A DNA stretch of 64,000 nt from Sepiola atlantica (taxonomy: Eukaryota > Mollusca > Cephalopoda > Sepiida > Sepiolidae): assembly GCA_963556195.1 (NCBI GenBank), contig OY744519.1, forward strand, positions 35,413,801 to 35,477,800, written 5' to 3'. Numbering within the stretch: position 1 is the stretch's first letter; every line of letters starts with the position of its first letter. Of this stretch, positions 23,819-36,772 are shown piece by piece. The position numbers and the translations under genes were made by a program. The notes below the pieces were generated by a model, which was given only the letters and a program-made list of their open reading frames with translations, was not told the origin of the DNA and ran no database searches.

Positions 23819-24542
23819 CTAGAGATTGTCCCCTAAACAACAATTGTGTACAGAAGGACGTAATATACGCTTGTACTGTGAAACAATTCCCCCGATCCAC
23901 CAATGTTGTGAGCAATCATACTTCCCATACTCCATCCGAATTTTGCATCTCCCCTCAACCCCATCCGCTTCTCCTCAAGACTCCCACTTATGCAGCCATA
24001 CCTCTAACCAAGCACCCCCAATAATAGATAGTACCCATGGGCTAACTCACATTTCCCCCATATCTGCTCCACCCTATTCCTTCAAACAACCTCCCTCGCA
24101 TAACTCGAATCTCCAAACCCAAATCTCATCTAATACCACTAGCAATCTCAATGCAACTATAGCACCACCCTTCAAGATACACACATATATTGGGGCGTCC
24201 TCTTTCCCCATTAAGACCCGGATCTCTAACCATATCTATTCCTTTAAAAATAGCAACGATAATAGCACAGGCACTTCACTTTCCAATTTAATTAGAAACC
24301 TCAATCTTAAAAATACTCCCTATTCACTTCACTGGTCAATACTTAAAAAGTCTAAATCATATACCCCGGGAGCATCCCATTGCCAACTTTGTACTTTGGA
24401 AACCTTTATGATAGCTACTGCTAATAAATCTAAAAACATTATTAACTCTAAGAATGAACTTATCTCCAGTTGCAGGCATAAATGTAAATTCAAGTATAGC
24501 AACCATAGTAATCCCCCAGACACCCCTCCCACATTTGATTAA
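23814..24542 (+). pseudogene. Penelope-like GIY-YIG domain remnant
   Basis: The first frame (from about 23814) reads RDCPLNNNCVQKDVIYACTV, the zinc-linker CPL...C and first GIY-YIG strand of PLEs. It then hits a stop. The next frame (open to 24542) carries HTYIGASSFPIKTRISNH (GIY-YIG core with Arg), LSNLIRNL, YSLHWSIL, HCQLCTLETF (conserved Glu block) and ELISSCRHKCKFKY. At least one frameshift separates the halves, so it is inactive. The upstream reverse transcriptase is absent. Domain order and motifs make the family call firm although the sequence differs greatly from the PLE at 20-23 kb. Confidence 0.85.
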
Positions 24543-26190
24543 ATACCCTCCCATCATCTCGGATTTTCCCTCCCTACATCTCGAATCTCCTTTCAGATTG
24601 TTCTAATTCCTGTTGCTCTATAATCTCTGCATATACCCCCCTCATCCCTTTAGTCTCCTCTTAACTTAAAAAAATTCCCATAAACTCCGTTAGCTTCACA
24701 ATTCCCTCAACTTTAATACCTTTCTCCCACTAACCCCTAAATCATTTTACTTAACCTCCTTAACCGTATAATTTTTATATGACTTCCATTTCTTTCCCCT
24801 TTAACTTCTTTTAATACATTCTTCCGCTTCCCATCAACACTTCCAAACTTCTATCCTTCCCTCTCACCCTGATAACTAACCCACCATTTTCTTATTATAC
24901 CCTAGCCCTTTTTTCACTTGTTGATTCGCCTTATCTACTCTTAATCCCCTTTGCACACTCCGATATCGATCTCCTTACTGTTCTCTCTGTGCACTCTAAA
25001 TTTTTTCCCCCTCCTGCTTTTACTTTTAAATAATTCTTCTCACTCTTTTAATAGCCTCGATTATTCCCCCCTAGTTTACCTCGCCCTTCGCTCACTTCTC
25101 TCAGACCATGTTCAACCCCTAACCCGCCCTCGCTCTACATCTTTTAACCCCCATAATATTTACTTTTAACTGCGATCTCCATTCTCACTCTGGTTTAATC
25201 TATTGTCACTACTTTAACTTCGTATGTCTCTTGCTTCTTTTTGCCATCATTAACCTAATAAATAATTTTCTTAATCCACCTCCTTATACCTTTTTTTTGG
25301 AAAATTTTTTGTTTCAAAGTTTAATTCTCCCTCTTCCATAAAGCACTAGCGTCTAGTAACTGCTCATTTTATTTCAACCAATACCTTTAACCACCTTGGG
25401 GATTCCCATTCCGGATATCCTTTCGAGGTCTAATTTACTCTTCCCTCATTCTAATGCTCATTTTCGAGTTCCAATTTTATCGACTTTTTCCCTCATTCTA
25501 TTATTATTTTCTTATCAGGCAACCATAATTTTTTTTGCGAGCTTAAAACTAATACTAATTTTATTATCTATTTTCCATTTTTTATTTTTCTTATTTTTAT
25601 TTTTATCTTTAATTTTAATTCTATTCTTATTTTACTTTTTTACTTTTTTAATCTTTCAATTTTTAATTTTTATTCTTACTATTTCTCTAATTCTACCCTT
25701 CAATATATTTTGCCTCATTGTTTATAAGTAAGGTCTCCTGATAAAACAACTAAACCCCGAACTCTATTTATAGACGCATTCTGGCATTTGAACTCTCCCT
25801 CCCAGCACTCGTTGACTTACTCCTACCCAATCCTTTCCTTTTTTTAGTTGAACCCAAATTCGCGTTAACATCCAATTTCTACTTTCATGCGACTCACCCC
25901 CCACTATCACACTCTTAGTTTTAACCGCATTCACTCTCCACACCCCTTTTCCTTCTTCGCACCCGTTCTTCTCTCCCCCTACACACCCCTCACTCATTCC
26001 CTCCCTGCATACTGGTCGCACAGGAGTTTATGCCTTTTCTCATTTTCAAGCCGGCTTTCGCTTCGGGCTAACTTTAAAATATTTTCGCTACATTTTTTCC
26101 CATTTTAAAGCATTTTCTCTGACATCTTTGCCCAGGAAGTACTGTTAATGGCGAATATTTTCCACCTCACTCTCTTCTGAACCTGCCTGC
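24543..26190 (+). other. pyrimidine-rich 3' region of the Penelope-like element
   Basis: About 1.6 kb with a strong C/T bias on the sense strand and no conserved ORF. Long T-rich ORFs arise from this bias. The minus-strand PLE at 48.2-49.2 kb shows the same bias on its sense strand, suggesting a feature of the family's 3' untranslated region. Confidence 0.5.
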
Positions 26191-26197
26191 CTGCACT

Positions 26198-26640
26198 TAT
26201 TGGACATTTTACCCTTTGGATTTTCTATTTTCGCCGCTCCTGAAGTTGTGGCTTCTTGGAATTTAACTTTGATTCCTCTCTCACAACCTTTCGGGCCTTT
26301 TAACGACCTTCCTATCTACATCTCATTCTCTCCGCTGGACTTTTCGACACCGGACTTTTTAGCAATCGGACATTTGCTTACATTCGGGCAGAATTTTGCC
26401 CTGTGTTTCTTTCCCCCTACAACTTTTATTTTATTTTTTCAAATTTTAAATCTTGGCCTTTGCCAACTTATCTATCCCAGCGACTTCCTCTGATTATAAG
26501 ATTTTGATCTTTGAAAAGCCTGGCTTAAGGAAAATTTAACTTGAATAAATTGCCTTTTTTGCGGAATATACCTTGCTCTGAGCAATTGAATTGAATTATG
26601 ATTTGACTTTTGCTTTTCAAATTCCTTTCCATTCTTCTTC

Positions 26641-26641
<1 letters not shown>
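26198..26641 (+). repeat. PLE 3' terminal repeat, copy 1
   Basis: About 440 bp nearly identical to 38018-38458 (shared: GGACTTTTCGACACCGGACT, AGCAATCGGACATTTGCTT, TGAAAAGCCTGGCTTAAGG). It is diverged from the minus strand of 50560-50860. Each copy contains a hammerhead motif, and copies 1 and 2 run into (TA)n. Confidence 0.85.
26485..26532 (+). ncRNA. hammerhead motif with G8 to U change
   Basis: Same layout as 38305-38352. Stem I is TTCCT/AGGAA. The core is CTGATTA, so conserved G8 is T at 26495. Stem II AAGAT/ATCTT has loop TTTG and is a perfect 5-bp stem. GAAA is at 26513-26516, stem III is AAGCC/GGCTT with a 1-nt loop, and A is at position 17. Loss of G8, the general base in known hammerheads, predicts inactivity. 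Confidence 0.55.
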
Positions 26642-26643
<2 letters not shown>

Positions 26644-26688
<45 letters not shown>

Positions 26689-26722
26689 TTCAAATACAAT
26701 TATATATATATATATATATATT
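26644..26722. repeat. (TA)n microsatellite
   Basis: Two TA runs separated by about 17 bp. Confidence 0.95.
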
Positions 26723-26734
26723 TCGTTTTACCAC

Positions 26735-27290
26735 ATAAACACCTCAACTAATGAACCAATTATTGCGAATTCTAAAACAGCTGCTAGGCAAAACGGTGAG
26801 TAATATGGGCTATATTTAGTTTAATTTAGTTTCACGCAAAAGGTTTTAAAAAATGGTGGAAGCCCTCCGTAAGGATTCAGATGCTTGCGATTTGTGTGAA
26901 ATTTTAACAAGTATTCAACAAGAATTAATAAGTATTCTTAAAATTTCTATTTCTTTGGATCATTTTAAAATGGGGTTTCACGGCCATGATATGAACACTT
27001 CCCATTCAAAAGATACTTTTTCAGAGTTTCGTAAAATTCGATTTATATTCAATAGACACCAATTAAGCAAGATTCCCTGAAGGTCCATTTTTTATTAGAT
27101 CATTGAAGCTTAATTCTTTCATTTTATGAAATCTCTTGAATCAAAATATTATAAGGATTTTTATTAAAATTGCAATAACCGTTCTAGATATAAGGTTTAG
27201 TATCATCATAGGCTGATTTTATTCTTCGAAATAGGGCCAACTCGTTTTGCATAACTGTTCCGTTCAGGAAGTAAATTACTCGTACTGTAA
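26735..27290 (+). repeat. dispersed repeat R4, copy 2
   Basis: Matches about 43700-44090 in the same orientation (ATTTAGTTTAATTTAGTTT against ATTGTGTTTAATTTAGTTT, then AGGTTTTAAA and GTTTTAACAAG words). The downstream part matches 51120-51240. It contains a 75-codon ORF (26853-27080) with no recognisable domain that I take as fortuitous. Confidence 0.5.
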
Positions 27291-27329
27291 CGTGTTTGTC
27301 TTCTACTGTATGTGTATACATATGCACAT

Positions 27330-27344
27330 TATATATATATGCAC

Positions 27345-27418
<74 letters not shown>
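27330..27418. repeat. (TA)n microsatellite
   Basis: Long TA tract, left flank of the palindrome. Confidence 0.95.
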
Positions 27419-27420
<2 letters not shown>

Positions 27421-27454
27421 CAGATTAAAGGATAAAATATTCCGACGGCATTAA

Positions 27455-27598
27455 ATTAAAATGGAATAAGCGGAAGATCGAAAAACCTCAACGATTCGCC
27501 CAAATGGGCTTTGTCAAGAGCATTTTTTCGTTCGCTCTTTACAAAGCCTATTTGGGCGAAACGTTGAGCTTCTTAGATCTTCCGCTTATTCCATTTTA

Positions 27599-27602
<4 letters not shown>
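27455..27602. repeat. 146-bp palindrome between (TA)n tracts, hammerhead-derived arms
   Basis: Arms of about 65 bp: the left has AATGGAATAAGCGGAAGATC and CGCCCAAATGGGCTTTGT, the right the reverse complements. Each arm, read inward to outward, resembles a hammerhead with a degenerate core. In the right arm (27534-27569), stem I GCTC/GAGC surrounds TTTACAA in place of CTGATGA, then a stem II based on GCC/GGC, then GAAACGTT. (TA)n flanks both sides. Confidence 0.75.

Positions 27603-27650
<48 letters not shown>
27603..27650. repeat. (TA)n microsatellite
   Basis: TA tract, right flank of the palindrome. Confidence 0.95.
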
Positions 27651-27654
<4 letters not shown>

Positions 27655-27964
27655 AGTGAAGACGTGTTCCCCCTGTATCTTTGACGAGAGTAAACAAATA
27701 ACCACATGCATCATAGGCTAATAAACTCACAACCTTGTTCAGCTTATTTTAATTATTTTCACCATCTAACAATAAACACTACTTTAGATCACCATCAAAT
27801 ACTCTCCTAAAAATACTCTATAGAGATGGTAGAAGAAAAAACTGTTCCCTCCATTATTTTTCTATTATCCTTCTCTCGTTCATCACTGGAAATAATACAC
27901 AACGAATACTTTAGAAAAACGTAACTATTAGTGATTTCTATTCAGCTTCAATTAATTTAATACA

Positions 27965-28590
27965 TAATAAAATATATTTCGCACGCATTTAATAGACTCC
28001 CTCATATTCCATTGATTTTCAAGAACATCGGATTACGTTATTTCTAACTATTATGTATAGACTTGATCTCATTCCGGATTTCACGGATTACATTTAATGA
28101 ACTTAATAACTTATACTGTACATAGATTCAAAATGGCGCATACAATCTCTCGATTGAATCGACTTTAGATATTTCCCCTAAGTAATCTTCGATTACTATA
28201 GGCATGATTTAATTTTTTAACTTAAACATTTAAGGCTTAATTTTTAAAAAATACTTACAGCGTAAAACTTACTGCAGTGTTCACTTCGACAACAGTCATT
28301 TGTTTATACCAATTTCATGGAATCACGCTGTATCAGTTTCTCTACTAACTTTTCTCTATAAATTAACCGACAACACAAGTTCATTGTTTCAATTTTGACC
28401 ATCCATACATATATAAGATTAATCCAACATTTGTGTTTTATTTTTACGTTAGTTATTCTTCGTTTTATATTAGGGGTGTTCTACGTCAGACGTAATCTGT
28501 TCTTTTTTAGATTTACTTATTATAACCGTTCAGTCTCTCCCCTCTCTCTCTCTCTAGTCATCTTCTTGGGTAACTTTGAACTCCCTCCCT
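27965..28590 (+). repeat. dispersed repeat R3, copy 2
   Basis: Colinear with 8480-9110; see that entry for shared words. Confidence 0.7.
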
Positions 28591-28661
28591 CTTTGTTTCT
28601 CCCCTAACGCAGTGCGTTTTAATCGTTTTTTAAGTAAATCATTAAATTGACTTTTAATCGC

Positions 28662-28800
28662 TCTATTGTTAATTTAGGCACTTTCAAATCCCCATTTGCC
28701 TTTTCCTTCGACAATATTATTAATTAAAACTATCGATTTTCTCCTGATGAGATAATAGTCGAAATGGCCTGAGAGAGATTTTCGCGTATCATTTTTAAAT
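28662..28800 (+). repeat. hammerhead-bearing short repeat, copy 2
   Basis: Homologous to 2658-2796. It lacks (TA)n on its left side, which here is the end of repeat R3, and has (TA)n on its right. Confidence 0.7.
28737..28778 (+). ncRNA. hammerhead motif, decayed stem III
   Basis: The core CTGATGA (28744-28750), stem II GAT/GTC with loop AATA, GAAA (28761-28764) and stem I TTTCTC/GAGAGA are all present. The two positions before the cleavage site have become G and A, and stem III keeps only GG/CC. Compared with 2730-2770 it is a mutated copy and probably inactive. Confidence 0.5.
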
Positions 28801-30221
<1,421 letters not shown>

Positions 30222-30419
30222 TTAGTGCTCGTAGTATGGATATAATAAATCATAGTACACTGCACGCTGTTCTCGCGCGGCACTCTGGTCACTGCCGAAG
30301 TCCTTCACGTACATCACTGTGTTCGTTTTATCTTGGTGTATCTCTATATCAGTTAAACTCTGTAACTGCTCAACTGAACATATTATGAGTGCACATACAA
30401 GCATAAAAGCAGATGTCAT
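30222..30419 (-). CDS. candidate short secreted peptide (65 residues), unproven
   Basis: A minus-strand ATG-to-stop ORF of 65 codons. It begins MTSAFMLVCALIICSVEQLQ, which has the form of a signal peptide: short N region, hydrophobic core around residues 4-15, plausible cleavage near 19-21. The rest is charged and ends in a tyrosine-rich tail (AVYYDLLYPYYEH). It has no cysteine pairs and no dibasic site, so it does not resemble a knottin or a classic neuropeptide precursor. The local G+C is slightly higher than the flanks. I do not recognise it. It could be a chance ORF or the first exon of a longer gene. Confidence 0.25.
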   Translation of the reverse strand: MTSAFMLVCALIICSVEQLQSLTDIEIHQDKTNTVMYVKDFGSDQSAAREQRAVYYDLLYPYYEH

Positions 30420-31455
30420 ATTAGGAGAGAGTTTGAATACCTATGACACCATCTCCGAATGTCTTCGGCCTCTCTTTACAACGTTTTGTGAGGATACCCT
30501 GACATGAAGATATTTTAGCTTACAAGAAAACCCTGACTAAATATTAAAAATAACATAGTATTCGATACCCAAATAAGATCCTCTCAGCATGGTTATACTC
30601 AGCCTCATACGAGGAATGATTCACCTCCTCACAGTGATGTTACCTGACGTAAAAGCACTAACATGGATACTCCAGCAAGAAACGACTACAAGAACGATAA
30701 GCTATAAGAATAATTATATGGACAATTGGGGACAACAAAAAGTAATATTTTTCAGTGTTTTAATGACTCAAGCTTTGTGGGGTAAGGAGAATCTTAACCT
30801 AGCACTCGGATATCTATTTATATCATAAAGAAATCAAGCATTGGCTCAGCGAAGTGGTTTCTTGATCTTTGAGAACTTACCGAAGTAAAATGAAAAAAGA
30901 AAATGTTATATTATATTTATATATAAAGATATATAAACATACACTCTACATAAAACATTTCGAAGAAAATGTGCATTCATATAAATAGAGAAATATGTGT
31001 GCTTGCCCATAACAGGTGACACTTCAAAGTGATGCATTTTTGGGTTAGGCACACCAAAACGTAAATCCCTTTCTTCTTTCTTTTAACTGCACAACAAACT
31101 GTTTTTATCTTTCTAATTTATTCCTTAAAGCAAAAGTTCTTATAGAAACGAAAATAGATACAATTCATATGCAGTCTTCCAGTCTGCACGTTTGGCGATA
31201 TACAAACGCATTTGTTACTTAAGCAATATAAAAAAAAGAACGACTGACGAACATGAAAAAAAAACGATGACACAAAGTATATAGCGCAGTGGAAGAATAT
31301 CGCCGTCGGTTACCGAATGGTGGATGCTTCGTAGCATAACAAATCTGTCAGGCTTAAACATTTCATCGCTAAACTATTGAATGACCACGTCTTATTTGAG
31401 ATACATCCAGGCCACTCTAAAAGAGGATCTGTTCGTCGGTCGCTGAGGTACATTT
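30420..31455. other. unassigned non-coding DNA
   Basis: No supported feature. Two short ORFs (30319-30507 and 30589-30828, plus) lack coding signals. Confidence 0.4.
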
Positions 31456-32985
31456 AAGATTGAAATAGCATTTCACTTAGTCTATCACTTTACATTTTAA
31501 AATACCATTATACATCGTCTGCCACTCTTAAATATGAAATAGCATTTTAAGTGGTCTGTTACTTTACATTTATTAATTAGCATTGTACACTGTATGTCAC
31601 TCTTAAATTTGAAATAGTATTTCACTTAGTCTATCACTTTACATTTTAAAATATCATTATACATCGTCTGCCACTCTTAAATATGAAATAGCATTTTAAG
31701 TGGTCTGTTACTTTACATTTTATAATTAGCATTGTACACTGTATGTCACTCTTAAATTTGAAATAGTATTTCACTTAGTCTATCACTTTACATTTTAAAA
31801 TATCATTATACATCGTCTGCCACTCTTAAATATGAAATAGCATTTTAAGTGGTCTGTTACTTTACATTTTTTAATTAGCATTGTACACTGTATGTCACTC
31901 TTATATTTGAAATAGTATTTCACTTAGTCTATCACTCATTTTTAAAAGCATTGCACTTGTTTTGTCACTTTGTTAATAGCCTTACACTTGGTCTCTCACT
32001 CTTTTTGAAATAACATTTTACTTGATCCGTCACTCTTAATTTCGAAATAGTATTTCATTTGACCAGTCACTATTAAATTTGACATAGTATTTCACTTGAT
32101 CTGTCACTCTTTTAGAAATAGTATTTCACTTGATCTGTAACTTTTAATTTCGAAATAGCATTTTACTTTGTGTATCGCTCCTTTTAATAGCATTTCACTT
32201 GGTTTGTCATTCTTAATTTCGTAATAGTATTTTATTTGACCTGTCACTATTACATTTTTAATAGTATTTCACTTGACCTGTCACTCTTTTAGAAATAGTA
32301 TTTCACTTGACCTGTCACTCGTTTAAAAATAGTATTTCACTTGGTCTGTAACTCTTAATTTCGAAATAGCATTTTACTTTATCTATCGCTCCTTTTAATA
32401 GCATTTCACTTGGTCTGTCACACTTTTGAAATAGTATTTCACTTGGTCTGTAACTCTTAATTTTGAAATAGCTTTTTGCTTGGTTTGTGACTATTACTTT
32501 TGTAATCACATTTTATTTGGCCTATCACATTTTTAATAGTATTTAACTTGGACTGTCACTCTTGGTTCACTTGGTTTTTCACTATTAATTTTGAAATAGC
32601 ATTTTACTTTGTCTATCACTATTTTATTAAATAGCATTTTACTTGGTCTGTCATTCTTTATAAATAATATTTCACTTGTCTGTCACTCTTAATTTCGAAA
32701 TAGCATTTCACTTAGTCTGTCACACTTTTGAAATAGTATTTCACTTGGTCTGTCACTCTTAATTTCGAAATAGAATTTTGCTTGGTCTGTGACTATTACT
32801 TTTGTGATAGCATTTTACATGGCCTATCACTATTTTTTTAATAGAATTTCACTTGGTCTGTCAATCTTTTGAAATAATATTTCATTTGGTCTGTAACTCT
32901 TATTTTCAAATAAGCATTTTACTTAGTATGTCACCGTTAATTTTGAAATAGCATGTTCCGGTGTCTTTGTCTGTCAGTTTTAAGT
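31456..32985. repeat. minisatellite with 149-bp higher-order units
   Basis: The basic monomer is about 35-40 bp of the form GAAATAGTATTTCACTTGGT + CTGTCACTCTTAATTTC. From about 31460 to 31940 four monomers form a 149-bp unit that repeats about three times nearly perfectly (the word TCTATCACTTTACATT recurs at 31481 and 31630). After 31940 the monomers are disordered and diverged up to about 32985. ORFs within it are repeat artefacts. Confidence 0.9.
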
Positions 32986-35503
32986 TTTCACTTATATTTT
33001 CGTAAATCTTTCATTATTATATATGAAATAATAATTTCGTTTTTTCTGTCACGCCTTAGTTGAATGATGCATGTTAAACATTACACTCGTTTATTAAAAA
33101 CCTCCGTTCTTTTTCATAAATAATATTAGTAGAACACTTTAGAAAATGTATTTACCTTCCGACAACTTTATTTATAGACGTTCACCAAATGAGAAACGAT
33201 GCAATCTTTAATTAGTATCGAATTAAATAAACAAATGTGCACTATTACTGCTGTGCTTAAAAGGAGCACGTCACACACTTATGTATTAAATATAATTGTA
33301 TATTTTTATTGTTCGGTTACGTCAAACAAGTAGTAAGAAAGAGAGAGAGAGAGAGGGAGAGAGAAAGAGAGAGAGGGTTGTGGTGCACATAAGTGGACAA
33401 CATTTAACATCTCGATTTTTTTTAGCGAATTCTTTTTCTGTCCATCTCAATTTTGGACAGTTAATATAACAACTTTGGATACATACGTATCCTCAACTGC
33501 AACGTCCATTCTGCGATTTTGTCTACACATAATATTGCTACGTGACGTGACTTCCATTCATTTTAGTGTTTATTTAGTGACTAGTTTATTTCCGTCCGCT
33601 GTGTCTGAAACATACCTCTGCTGGTGTCTCTGCATCATATAACCTGATGTTTAAATTCTAATAAGATGGGTATCTCTATCTATCAGCTGGGGTTTGTTTC
33701 TCTCAGCCACTGTGTTATGCCCGGTACCTCAGACACAATATTTAACGCACGGGATAAATATATACTATATGACTCTTCTAGTCTATCTACAAGGTTGCCA
33801 AAAACTGTCATTCATCATTGCTGACCTCATCAATTTTCAAGTAATCATAATATAGATTTTTTTGTTGATAATAACCATTCGTATTTTATGTGCTCTTTCC
33901 TCTCTGTTCTAGTCCCCTCATTCTTAGCCCCTCTCACTAATATTATCAATTGTGCTCCAATTACATAATGGCGTGAACAAATATAGTTTAAACTCTCTCG
34001 TTCTCGTTCTCTGTTTTAACAGGTGACGGCACCATTTTATGACGTCACCCACTATGCATAAATACAACCAAGCAAAAAAAAAAGATAAAAATAAAAAAAA
34101 GAAAGAAAGAAAGCATGAAAGCAATAAAGTCAGCAAGCACAATGCACAGAATTGTATACGTATATACATTTGTAGGTTCTCTGCCTCACTATCAGTCGAG
34201 GATCCAATGCAATTGTAAACAGCGCTAATAAGATCAAACATAATATAATTAATTAAAAAGTTACAACAAAAAAATATGTAATGGTGACATTCATTTTGTA
34301 TTAGGGTGTTACAATAATGACGTGGGGGTCTGCGTTCGCGCTGTAATGCATTAACAGATAATCCGAAGTTATACTTTATTTAATTTCATTTATTACAAAG
34401 TCTTGCAACAAAATTAAATACAACGTTTCTAGTGTTGGATTTTACCAGGTATTTAAGAATTATAATAATTATTCAATTCAAGCGCTTAATCTTCAGGAAT
34501 TTGCGATAATCTAACTATAAGATTAATGGAATAAGAATTAAAACACACTTTTGCACTAATAAATCTTCTTCTTGGCATGCTAAATTTCTTTAAAAACTGT
34601 TTTATTATGTTGTTAGCATTTATTCCCAGATTCCTTTTTTGAGGGCAATTAGATACTCACAGGCTGACCCCGTGACCAAACATCCATAGCATCTAGGCCA
34701 AGTCGACAGTTCGCGCTGAGACGTCAGTTAGTGCCGGAATCCACTTAGACAGGGTTACCTCTCAAATATAATGAAGTAAAGAGTTTCAACATTTTTTTTA
34801 TTTTCTAACATTTTGCATTATACTATAAAACTCGTACACTTTATAAATAATGTATTTGTCAGAACGAATAATCTCAGTACTACAAAAAAGTAAAAAGTTT
34901 TTATCGATATAATACTTTAACTGAATATGAGTTTAAGAAAGTTTCGTTTGAACTGAAACGGGTACTTAATAATTGTGGTACTGGTCGAAGAATTGTATTC
35001 ATATCAATTTGTCTAACTTTCTGCATTTTTGGTGTCTGTATTTTTGCTCGCGGATGAGATTGAAAATAAATCTCTATACCAAGATCGAACAAACCTTTTC
35101 CTCGAGTAAAATATTACATAGAATTGAATGCTCGAATAAATTTTACAATAGGAGTTTTATACAACAATAGCGTGTTGTCAGGGTTTTCACCGCACATCTC
35201 TGAATAACAAAGTGGACGTATTATTTTATTTTATTCAAACCGTGATAATTGAAAATTCTATGAATAAAAAATATTGATAACGATTGTGATATGGGATTCG
35301 GATCGGGATGTTGGAATTTACATATATCCTTCTTCATTACCGAGTAACATCTAGTGTTACTGCCATACATATTTATATATATGTATTGTTCTTGTTGTTT
35401 TCCCATAGCGTCCCATGACGTCTCTGGTGAGTCAGGCAGATACTGTATCTGTCCTAACTTATCTGTGCACATATCCTCTCCAGGCAGCATACATCCCCTG
35501 GTG

Positions 35504-35506
<3 letters not shown>
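32986..35506. other. unassigned non-coding DNA
   Basis: Contains a (GA)n run at 33341-33376 and purine runs near 34070-34110. No gene, RNA or transposon recognised. Confidence 0.4.
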
Positions 35507-35566
<60 letters not shown>

Positions 35567-35574
35567 GTATATGT
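35507..35574. repeat. (TA)n microsatellite
   Basis: TA tract with a single TACGTA interruption near its end. Confidence 0.95.
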
Positions 35575-35654
35575 ATTAATAATAAAGTTTTGAAGGTTTA
35601 AGCTCAATAGCTATTATTATTTTAAAACCAGAGAATGTATAAATATACAATTGA

Positions 35655-35940
35655 AAGTTAGATATCCAGTAAACATGTCTTTATTCATTTAAAAATAAAA
35701 CCAAGATCTTTACTGACTGTTTCGTCGACACATGAACAAGCATAATATAGAGTTATATATCCTGTATTTTCTATCAATGCGACTCGTGAGTATTAAATAT
35801 GGCGTCCTACTTACGAATCGCCTTTATTGTAAACCCATAATATATAATTCTATAGTATGGTAATCTATGTGTCGACTAAAGGTCCGCCAATTGTGTGATG
35901 ACAAAGTGAATAAAGACATGGTTACTGGAATCTAACCTTC
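35655..35940. repeat. inverted-repeat element of about 285 bp beside (TA)n
   Basis: Outer arms: GTTAGATATCCAGTAAACAT + GTCTTTATTCA on the left and the reverse complement on the right (TGAATAAAGACATGGTTACT + GGAATCTAAC), about 33 bp. A second pair, GTCGACACAT/ATGTGTCGAC, lies inside. No ORF. It is MITE-like or a foldback PLE terminus. (TA)n follows on the right. Confidence 0.7.
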
Positions 35941-35944
35941 TATT

Positions 35945-35946
<2 letters not shown>

Positions 35947-36029
<83 letters not shown>
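35947..36029. repeat. (TA)n microsatellite
   Basis: TA tract between the two inverted-repeat elements. Confidence 0.95.
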
Positions 36030-36031
<2 letters not shown>

Positions 36032-36312
36032 TTTTAAATATGATGAACTGAGCCATAGCGAGTCGAGACACTGTCACACGGAAAAAAGAGAAGAAATATT
36101 AAATAATATATTTAATCGTCGATTAAAAACTTTTAAAAAGAATACAAATATCGACATTTTTATTCTTTTTATTCTTTTTATTTTTTAATTTTTTTATTCG
36201 TTTTAAAAGTTTTTAATCGACGATTAAATATATTATTTAATATGTCCGCTTTTTTTTTCTTGTGACAGTGCCTCGACTCGCTATAACTCCGTTCATCATA
36301 TTTAAAACCATT
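36029..36312. repeat. long palindrome with about 110-bp arms between (TA)n tracts
   Basis: The left arm begins GGTTTTAAATATGATGAACT and the right arm ends AGTTCATC-like/ATTTAAAACC. Further paired blocks are ATAGCGAGTCGAGACACTGT with ACAGTGCCTCGACTCGCTAT, and TTTAATCGTCGATTAAAAAC with its reverse complement. The loop of about 60 bp is T-rich. No coding sequence. Arm divergence is small, so it is relatively young or maintained. Confidence 0.85.
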
Positions 36313-36342
36313 ATAAAATTTTGTACCACCCAAAAAAAATTG

Positions 36343-36346
<4 letters not shown>

Positions 36347-36391
<45 letters not shown>
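36347..36391. repeat. (TA)n microsatellite
   Basis: TA tract following the palindrome. Confidence 0.95.
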
Positions 36392-36394
<3 letters not shown>

Positions 36395-36573
36395 GAAAGA
36401 GAAATAGTAGGTTTTCATTTTCCCGTTCATTTCTTTTTGATAGTTTTATTTATTTATGTATTTATTCTAGATTTTTATTTCTATTTCATCTTTTACTTTT
36501 AATTTTTATTCCTTCTGTATATTTTTCAAATTCAGTCATCTATTCACCTTTTGCTTGTCTAATTTTAATGTAT

Positions 36574-36574
<1 letters not shown>

Positions 36575-36620
<46 letters not shown>

Positions 36621-36680
36621 CATATCTGTTCATGTATGTATACCAATATATATTGTGTATACCTATATGTATATAACGAT

Positions 36681-36770
<90 letters not shown>
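36575..36770. repeat. (CA)n-(TA)n compound microsatellite
   Basis: About 12 CA units, then TA-rich tract with short interruptions to 36770. Confidence 0.95.

Positions 36771-36772
<2 letters not shown>

Larger units (their letters stand above)
23814..26641 (+). mobile_element. Penelope-like element, 5'-truncated, ending in a hammerhead motif
   Basis: Order on plus: GIY-YIG domain remnants (23814-24542), a long pyrimidine-rich 3' region (24543-26190), a 3' terminal repeat shared with 38018-38458 and the minus strand of 50560-50860 (26198-26641), then (TA)n. A hammerhead motif lies about 110 bp before the end. The same order occurs on the minus strand at 49575-48062. The element is 5'-truncated at the (TA)n tract at 23767-23813. 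Confidence 0.65.
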
